Shown: positions 6,245-10,342 of the stretch, in pieces
Numbering within the stretch: the stretch's first letter is position 1
Layout of the letters: the number at the start of each line of letters is the position of its first letter
Assembly: GCA_964559135.1 (NCBI GenBank)
Contig: CAZLGG010000132.1
Span: forward strand, 1-10,342
Reading direction: 5' to 3'
From: DRQF01 sp964559135
GTDB taxonomy: Bacteria; Planctomycetota; GCA-002687715; DRQF01
Length of the DNA: 10,342 nt
Program-made: the position numbers and the translations under genes
The notes under the pieces: generated by a model
Told to the model about the DNA's origin: nothing
Databases searched by the model: none
What the model saw: the letters and a program-made list of their open reading frames with translations, nothing else

Positions 6245-6886
6245 TCAAAAGCGACGGATGACCTGGTAGGTGCGGCCCTCGCCCAGTCGAGCGGGGACGA
6301 GGAATCCGTCAGCCACGAGGGCTTCCGCCAGCTTGCGCAGGCGATGCTTCGACCAGTTCAGGTGGTGGGCGCAGGCCGTCTCCGGAGCCTCTCCCCTCTC
6401 CCAGAGCCAATCCACGAGACGCTTCGCCTCCGGGACGCGAGCGCTTCTCCCGGCGAAGCGGCGCCGGAGGTTCAGAACCAGCTTTTCCACGTCCCGTCCC
6501 ACCCTCCGGGTCTCTTTGCCCACCCGGAAGCAGAGGACGTCCTCGTTCCCTTCCTCGACGTGGCAAAGCGAGCCCTCTTCCAGGGCCTGGACCTCGAGGA
6601 CGAGGACATCCTTCAACTCGTGAACGTAGGGTTCCAGGCGCGTCTCGGGGCGAGGGTGGATACGGGCCAGGGCGCCCTCGAGAGCGAGCCGCGCCGCCGC
6701 CGGGTCCTCGAGGCCGACGATGCGGCCCAGGTCATCGACGCCGAGGACGAGGTCCCCGCCACTGGAATTCGCGAACGAAGCGATGACCCGTGCGAGTTTG
6801 GTCTCCTCCGGAGGGACCGACTTGAACTCGAGAGACGCGGACTCCCCGCCCCGAATGCATGCTTTCAGACTCTTTCCACGGCCCAT
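6245..6886 (-). CDS. AlbA_2 (Schlafen-type) domain protein with C-terminal winged helix
   Basis: This 213-residue cytoplasmic protein begins with a typical AlbA_2 domain: GGESASLEFKS (13-23), LARVIASFANSSGGDLVLGV (31-50), DDLGRIVGLED (51-61), and a CFRVGKETRRV stretch near 119-129. Residues 150-213 look like a winged helix-turn-helix (LVDWLWERGEAPETACAHHL, then LRKLAEALVADGFL and a basic wing). AlbA_2 domains are thought to bind nucleic acid and often occur in putative transcriptional regulators, usually with a longer C-terminal part that is absent here. It could be a DNA- or RNA-binding regulator; the target is unknown. ATG 6886 fits the family start; codons further upstream in the open frame lie in the hairpin region after the next gene. 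No ribosome-binding site is obvious, and TATAAC lies six bases before the ATG. Confidence 0.8.
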   Translation of the reverse strand: MGRGKSLKACIRGGESASLEFKSVPPEETKLARVIASFANSSGGDLVLGVDDLGRIVGLEDPAAARLALEGALARIHPRPETRLEPYVHELKDVLVLEVQALEEGSLCHVEEGNEDVLCFRVGKETRRVGRDVEKLVLNLRRRFAGRSARVPEAKRLVDWLWERGEAPETACAHHLNWSKHRLRKLAEALVADGFLVPARLGEGRTYQVIRRF

Positions 6887-6892
6887 GGCGAA

Positions 6893-6898
6893 GTTATA
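6893..6898 (-). promoter_or_regulatory. -10-like box next to the start of the AlbA_2 gene
   Basis: On the minus strand TATAAC (five of six matches to TATAAT) ends six bases before ATG 6886, and no Shine-Dalgarno sequence lies between. This is the spacing expected for a leaderless mRNA starting at the ATG. No good -35 box is seen; that position falls in the GC hairpin. Confidence 0.4.
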
Positions 6899-6902
6899 GC
6901 AA

Positions 6903-6931
6903 GGGGCGGGGTCGCCTGACGACCCCGCCCC
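6903..6931 (-). terminator. Strong GC hairpin after the 849-residue secreted protein gene
   Basis: A perfect twelve-base-pair stem (6903-6914 with 6920-6931) with a five-base loop begins 49 bases past the stop of the secreted-protein gene. It has no T tract on either strand, so it is a GC-rich terminator-like hairpin or an mRNA 3' end stabiliser rather than a classical intrinsic terminator. It also separates that gene from the AlbA_2 gene on the same strand. Confidence 0.6.
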
Positions 6932-6980
6932 TCTCAGTTCACGCGAATTCCGCAGACCTCGGCCTCCGGAAACGCCAAGC

Positions 6981-9530
6981 CTAGAAAACGTGATCCCACA
7001 TGGCGTCCGCGGCCATGAACACGTGTCCCCAAAGAGCAACGTTGCTCATGACCTTCGTCTCCGCGTTTGGATACTGCATCAACCGAAACGCGATGGGCGA
7101 GAAGGTGGAGGCATCGTTGTAGTTGTGAGGCGAACCGTTGTTCGAGGACTCCTGATGATAACGGGTGACACTCTCCCAGAGGGAACGCGCCAACATCATG
7201 TACGCGTTGTCATGGAGGCAGAGCGCCGCGTAGGACAAGGACTCGATCGTCACCCACTGATGGTGGACACTCGGGTCCTGATGCCATCCGGGCGCGTATC
7301 TCCCCCAGACCTTACCCGTGGTCCGAGCCGAAGGCGGCCCGGTGGGCACCTCGAGCACGACCTGATTCACGATCCAGTCCGCCATGCGCCCCATGAGCGG
7401 CAGGACCGAGGGATCGCCCGTCATGAGGTGATATTTGCCCAATGTGTTGAACATGATGCAGTGCATCCACGTCTGAGCATGGGGGTTCGATGTCCAACCC
7501 GGGTTCAGGACGTATCCCGCTCCACCGCTCGCCTGTTCCTTTTGTTCGTAGTTGCCCATCGCCTGCTGCGCTGTGGAGAGGTAGGTCGACTCGCCGAGGT
7601 ACAGGTAGAGGTTGAGGAGTACCTCGATCTGCCAACCGGGGATGCGACTTCCCCACCAGCCGTCCCAGGACTCGGGGTGCATGCGCGCCACGAATTCGCC
7701 GACTTCCTTGGATGCCTCGTAGGCGCCCTCGTCACCGGTCAGCACGTACCAGACCAACAGCCCATGCACCCAGGTGTGACTGGGCGCCGGAGCTCCGTAG
7801 TTCCCATGCCAATACCCCTTTTCGTAGTACTGACCGCCGCGCCGCTGCGCCGAGGGATCCTGGGTATGGTTTTGGTCGTAGTCGCGACGATGCGAGACGA
7901 GGTCTCGACCGATGTCGAAGAACGAATAGTCCGCGGTCCGGGGATAGTTGATGAGAACCCCCCAGACCAGGTCGTAGTGGTTCGAACAAAAGCCGTCACC
8001 CCAAGCCAGGTCACCGAAATTCTCCCAGCCGTACATTTGGCGGCCGCCATAGGTGCCGCCACGCTCCCGGAACCCGGGGAGACCGATCTGTCCCAAGGAA
8101 GACTGGTTGTCCGCCGCGTCGTCCCGGGCCAAGACGTCCAGCATGCGCTCGTAACGGTTGTTGGAGACCTTGTTCCAGTTCCTGCGCTCCGCGAGCAGAG
8201 TGCCGAACGCGAAGCTCTTCGAGTAGTACTCGGGACTCCAGAGCGCCATGAGAGGTTTGTCCAAAGCCTTGGCCCTGTGGGTCAATTCGGCCGCGCTGAA
8301 CACCCCCTGGCGAAAATCCAGGCTCAAGGTGACCGTCTTCCACCGCCCGCCTTCGAAACGGTAGTAGTCGAGACTCAACGGGTCCGTCACCGGACCGGAG
8401 GGAAGTCCCCACTGACCGCCGAACTCAGGCCCGTTGCCGAAGGCCGGCCAAAGATCGATGGCCAACATGTCACCCGCGGCCGAGATGCCCTTCGGGAAAT
8501 TTTGCCAGAACCGATCCACGCTGACGGCGAGGGAACTTCCGACCCCCCGCAGTGCCACGGTCCCGTCGGCCCGCGCGTCCTGCTGGACGGTATTGATGCC
8601 GGGACCGGATTCCCTGAGCTGGAACCCCGTGAGCATGTGGAGGGCGTCGTTCGGTGACGTGTAGTCCTGTTCCAGCGTCCACGATCCGCCATTCGTATTG
8701 CGAACCCCATCGGCCAGTTGGACATCGGCTCCGGTGTCCGTGCCGTGAAGGACGAGGGTGAGATCTTCGAACCAGGCGTGGCCGATACTCGACCCCAGGT
8801 ACGGGAGCTCGCCGTTGGCGTTGTTGTTCTCGAGCCGGAAATCCACCTTGACGTCGGTCCGGTCGGTCCAGAACGTGTAGCGAACAGTGAAATTCAAGCC
8901 GAGCGCGCCGATGATTCCCTTCTGACGAAGGACCCCACGGACGTCGCCCTGCTCCTCCCACAGCGTCTCCGTGAGGACGCTGTCGATGGAGGTGCCGTTG
9001 ACGTCATGGACGACGAGACCGCCGGGGCCGCCGGTGACGCTCACCCCTCCGACCTGGACATCCTTCAGCAACGTGAATTGGGTCGTATCCACCGAGAACT
9101 GGGCGGCGCCCGTGTTCACCACGACTTCGCCCGGCAAAGTCTGATAGCTGAGGTTGCCCTGAGCTCGAGTGCCCTGCCTCAAGAAGTAGACACCGGTCCC
9201 ATTCGCCGGGACGTCGGCCAGGAATTCGATCAACGCCCACTTGGTGGCAAAGCTCGCGTTGTCCCGGGGTCCCCACCACCGGGAAAGAACCTTGAACTGC
9301 ACGGGCACGGCGTTGCCGTTGCCGTCAACCAGTTCGAAGTCCAAATTGGGGTCGATGTAGTTGTTGCCCGCGGGAAAACAGAGCCCCGACGCCACGGGCT
9401 CCTGAACCCGCGCTTCATCCGTCGCGTTCTGCACATAGACGGGTGCGCCCAGCCAAACCTGGCCGATCGCCACGGGGCCGAAAAAGAGAATTGAAAAGAA
9501 CACCCAGCGCGCGGCGACTCGATTTGTCAT
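6981..9530 (-). CDS. Secreted RIFT-barrel/exo-rhamnogalacturonan lyase-like (PL26-like) protein
   Basis: This 849-residue protein starts with a Sec signal (1-24, FFSILFFGPVAIGQ), so it is exported. A beta-rich N-terminal part (about 25-260) resembles the RIFT barrel of PcRGLX-type proteins, with VQNATDEARVQEPVASGL (33-50), FELVDGNGNAVPVQFKVLSRW (within 65-85) and IEFLADVPANGTGVYFL (101-117). A second beta region holds DRFWQNFPKGIS (339-350), LAIDLWPAF (356-364) and GGRWKTVTLSLDF (394-406). From about 415 the protein is helical and rich in Trp, Tyr and His, like an alpha/alpha toroid (HGNYGAPAPSHTWVHGLL 575-592, NPHAQTWMHCIMFNTLGKYH 682-701). Characterised PL26 enzymes cleave rhamnogalacturonan I from chain ends; the substrate here is inferred only. 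AAGGAG lies ten bases before ATG 9530. A close paralogue lies directly upstream. It has no obvious tie to the redox operon. Confidence 0.72.
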   Translation of the reverse strand: MTNRVAARWVFFSILFFGPVAIGQVWLGAPVYVQNATDEARVQEPVASGLCFPAGNNYIDPNLDFELVDGNGNAVPVQFKVLSRWWGPRDNASFATKWALIEFLADVPANGTGVYFLRQGTRAQGNLSYQTLPGEVVVNTGAAQFSVDTTQFTLLKDVQVGGVSVTGGPGGLVVHDVNGTSIDSVLTETLWEEQGDVRGVLRQKGIIGALGLNFTVRYTFWTDRTDVKVDFRLENNNANGELPYLGSSIGHAWFEDLTLVLHGTDTGADVQLADGVRNTNGGSWTLEQDYTSPNDALHMLTGFQLRESGPGINTVQQDARADGTVALRGVGSSLAVSVDRFWQNFPKGISAAGDMLAIDLWPAFGNGPEFGGQWGLPSGPVTDPLSLDYYRFEGGRWKTVTLSLDFRQGVFSAAELTHRAKALDKPLMALWSPEYYSKSFAFGTLLAERRNWNKVSNNRYERMLDVLARDDAADNQSSLGQIGLPGFRERGGTYGGRQMYGWENFGDLAWGDGFCSNHYDLVWGVLINYPRTADYSFFDIGRDLVSHRRDYDQNHTQDPSAQRRGGQYYEKGYWHGNYGAPAPSHTWVHGLLVWYVLTGDEGAYEASKEVGEFVARMHPESWDGWWGSRIPGWQIEVLLNLYLYLGESTYLSTAQQAMGNYEQKEQASGGAGYVLNPGWTSNPHAQTWMHCIMFNTLGKYHLMTGDPSVLPLMGRMADWIVNQVVLEVPTGPPSARTTGKVWGRYAPGWHQDPSVHHQWVTIESLSYAALCLHDNAYMMLARSLWESVTRYHQESSNNGSPHNYNDASTFSPIAFRLMQYPNAETKVMSNVALWGHVFMAADAMWDHVF

Positions 9531-9561
9531 GAATCCTCAGCTCCTTGGTACCGAAAACGCC

Positions 9562-9580
9562 CCGACCGTATTCCGGTCGG
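9562..9580 (-). promoter_or_regulatory. Hairpin in the 5' leader of the secreted-protein gene
   Basis: A seven-base-pair stem (CCGACCG with CGGTCGG, loop of five) lies 31 bases before ATG 9530 and 15 bases before the AAGGAG site. It could affect translation or mRNA stability. No ligand-binding RNA class is recognisable. Confidence 0.4.
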
Positions 9581-9822
9581 AGGCGCAACCCGCCCGCTGA
9601 CTCCGAGGGCGGCTTGCTCGTACACCTCCATCCGTCAGGGAACAGACCAAGAGCGGCGCATTCGTCCGATTTCTTCCGGATTCTTTGGATGCTACGCCTC
9701 GGCCCCGCTTCGAGAAGACGGGCTCCACCCGTCCCCCCACCGGCGCGACGGGATCGACCGAAAAAGCGTACCCCAGGATTCGGAGCCGGGCGGTGTTTTC
9801 CGCTCCCCACCGACGAAAGGCC

Positions 9823-9846
9823 CCCCGGAGACATGGATCTCCGGGG
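9823..9846 (-). terminator. Hairpin terminator after the upstream paralogue
   Basis: A perfect nine-base-pair stem (9823-9831 with 9838-9846, loop CATGGA) begins eight bases after the stop codon at 9855-9857. On the minus strand it is followed by GGCCTTTCG, a weak T tract. It would separate transcription of the two paralogues. Confidence 0.65.
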
Positions 9847-9854
9847 AGATCGGG

Positions 9855-10342
9855 TCAGAAAACGCCATCCCAGATGGCATCCGCCGCCATGAACACCTGC
9901 CCCCAGAGGGCGACGTTGCTCATCACCTTCGTCTCGGCATTGGGGTATTGCATCAGACGGAACGAGATGGGCGAGAACGTCGACGGGTCCGTGTAGTCGT
10001 GGGGAGCACCGTTGCTCGGGGATTCCTGGTGGTAACGGGTCACGCTCTCCCACAGCGATCGGGCCAACATCATGTAGGCGTTGTCATGGAGGCAGAGGGC
10101 CGCGTAGGACAGGGATTCGATCGTCACCCACTGATGATGCACACTCGGGTCTTGATGCCAGCCGGGTGCAAAACGCCCCCAGACTTTGCCCGTGCTCCGC
10201 GCCGTAGGTGGCCCGGCGGGTGCCTCGAGTACGACTTCATTCACGATCCAGTCCGCCATGCGTCCCATCAGTGGCAGAACCGAGAGGTCGCCCGTCATGA
10301 GGTGATATTTGCCCAATGTGTTGAACATGATGCAGTGCATCC
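9855..10342 (-). CDS. Tandem paralogue of the secreted PL26-like protein, C-terminal part only
   Basis: The frame is open to the right edge, and 161 residues from an internal methionine to the stop can be read. They align without gaps to residues 689-849 of the neighbouring secreted protein, with 17 differences (144 of 161 identical, about 89%). The last part of the helical domain is complete, including WHQDPSVHHQWVTIESLSYA and the ending DAIWDGVF. Most DNA differences between the copies fall at third codon positions, which suggests that both are kept by purifying selection. The edge cuts the gene immediately before this point, so the presence of signal peptide and N-terminal barrel cannot be seen. 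It lies upstream of the 849-residue gene in the transcription direction and has its own terminator-like hairpin. Confidence 0.85.
   Translation of the reverse strand, partial: MHCIMFNTLGKYHLMTGDLSVLPLMGRMADWIVNEVVLEAPAGPPTARSTGKVWGRFAPGWHQDPSVHHQWVTIESLSYAALCLHDNAYMMLARSLWESVTRYHQESPSNGAPHDYTDPSTFSPISFRLMQYPNAETKVMSNVALWGQVFMAADAIWDGVF

Larger units (their letters stand above)
9531..9854. other. 324-base spacer between the tandem paralogues, no gene
   Basis: I see no credible gene in this spacer. It holds the ribosome-binding site AAGGAG of the 849-residue gene (9541-9546, minus strand), a seven-base-pair hairpin in its leader (9562-9568 with 9574-9580), another six-base-pair hairpin (9717-9722 with 9728-9733, loop CTCCA) and the terminator-like hairpin of the upstream paralogue near 9823-9846. 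No clear -35/-10 pair is visible for the downstream gene. Confidence 0.7.

Noticed and set aside
6990..8657. Long plus-strand open frame (555 codons) opposite the secreted-protein gene
   Set aside because: It is antisense to a gene with a signal peptide, family-like motifs and a conserved paralogue. Its translation is low-complexity Arg/Val/His-rich, as expected of an antisense frame in GC-rich DNA.
9415..10053. Minus-strand open frame of 212 codons bridging the paralogue and the spacer
   Set aside because: It runs in a different frame through the end of the paralogue, the terminator hairpin and the spacer, with low-complexity Arg/Gly/Ser composition.
1..10342. CRISPR arrays, insertion sequences, att sites or prophage genes
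   Set aside because: No short regularly spaced repeats, transposase or integrase reading frames, or terminal inverted repeats were seen. The only long repeat is the paralogous gene pair, and nothing suggests integration at the tRNA.

Overview
The window looks like bacterial chromosome of fairly high GC content. All protein genes except one lie on the minus strand. The lineage cannot be fixed from the sequence alone. An octaheme cytochrome of the hydroxylamine-oxidoreductase type, a secreted PL26-like polysaccharide-lyase pair and a tRNA without encoded CCA would fit Planctomycetota, but Acidobacteriota, Myxococcota or an uncultured phylum fit too.

Region A (1-5329, minus strand) is a respiratory gene cluster. 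In transcription order it holds a YwiC-like membrane protein (5329-4721), a 150-base gap, a membrane-anchored tetraheme cytochrome c (4570-3926), a Tat-exported four-cluster [4Fe-4S] protein (3929-2973), a ten-helix NrfD/DsrP-type quinone-binding protein (2976-1717), an octaheme HAO-family cytochrome (1720-248) and the start of a small unrecognised protein that runs off the left edge (225-1). The four redox genes are joined by three ATGA start/stop overlaps. The first three look like a DsrJOP/NrfBCD-type quinone-periplasm electron module. The fourth is the probable catalytic subunit, acting on hydroxylamine, nitrite or a related small nitrogen or sulfur compound. Electrons could run from quinol to the octaheme protein (reduction) or the other way (oxidation). 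A tyrosine at residue 406 of the octaheme protein bears on which.

Region B (5330-6886) is housekeeping and small genes. A protein-L-isoaspartate O-methyltransferase (5417-6043, plus strand) diverges from the YwiC-like gene. A solitary tRNA-Val(CAC) on the minus strand has a clear sigma70-type promoter and an intrinsic terminator. Upstream of it is a 213-residue AlbA_2 (Schlafen-type) plus winged-helix protein (6886-6245).

Region C (6887-10342) holds an 849-residue secreted protein that resembles RIFT-barrel/exo-rhamnogalacturonan lyase (PL26-like) proteins (9530-6981). Next to it is the C-terminal end of a tandem paralogue (10342-9855) that is about 89% identical over the shared 161 residues. 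A strong GC hairpin follows each stop codon. The 324-base spacer between the paralogues has several hairpins but no gene.

The most interesting part is the four-gene octaheme/NrfD cluster, because HAO-family proteins are better known with NapC/NrfH-type or cM552-type quinone partners. All assignments come from reading motifs by eye; no database was searched.
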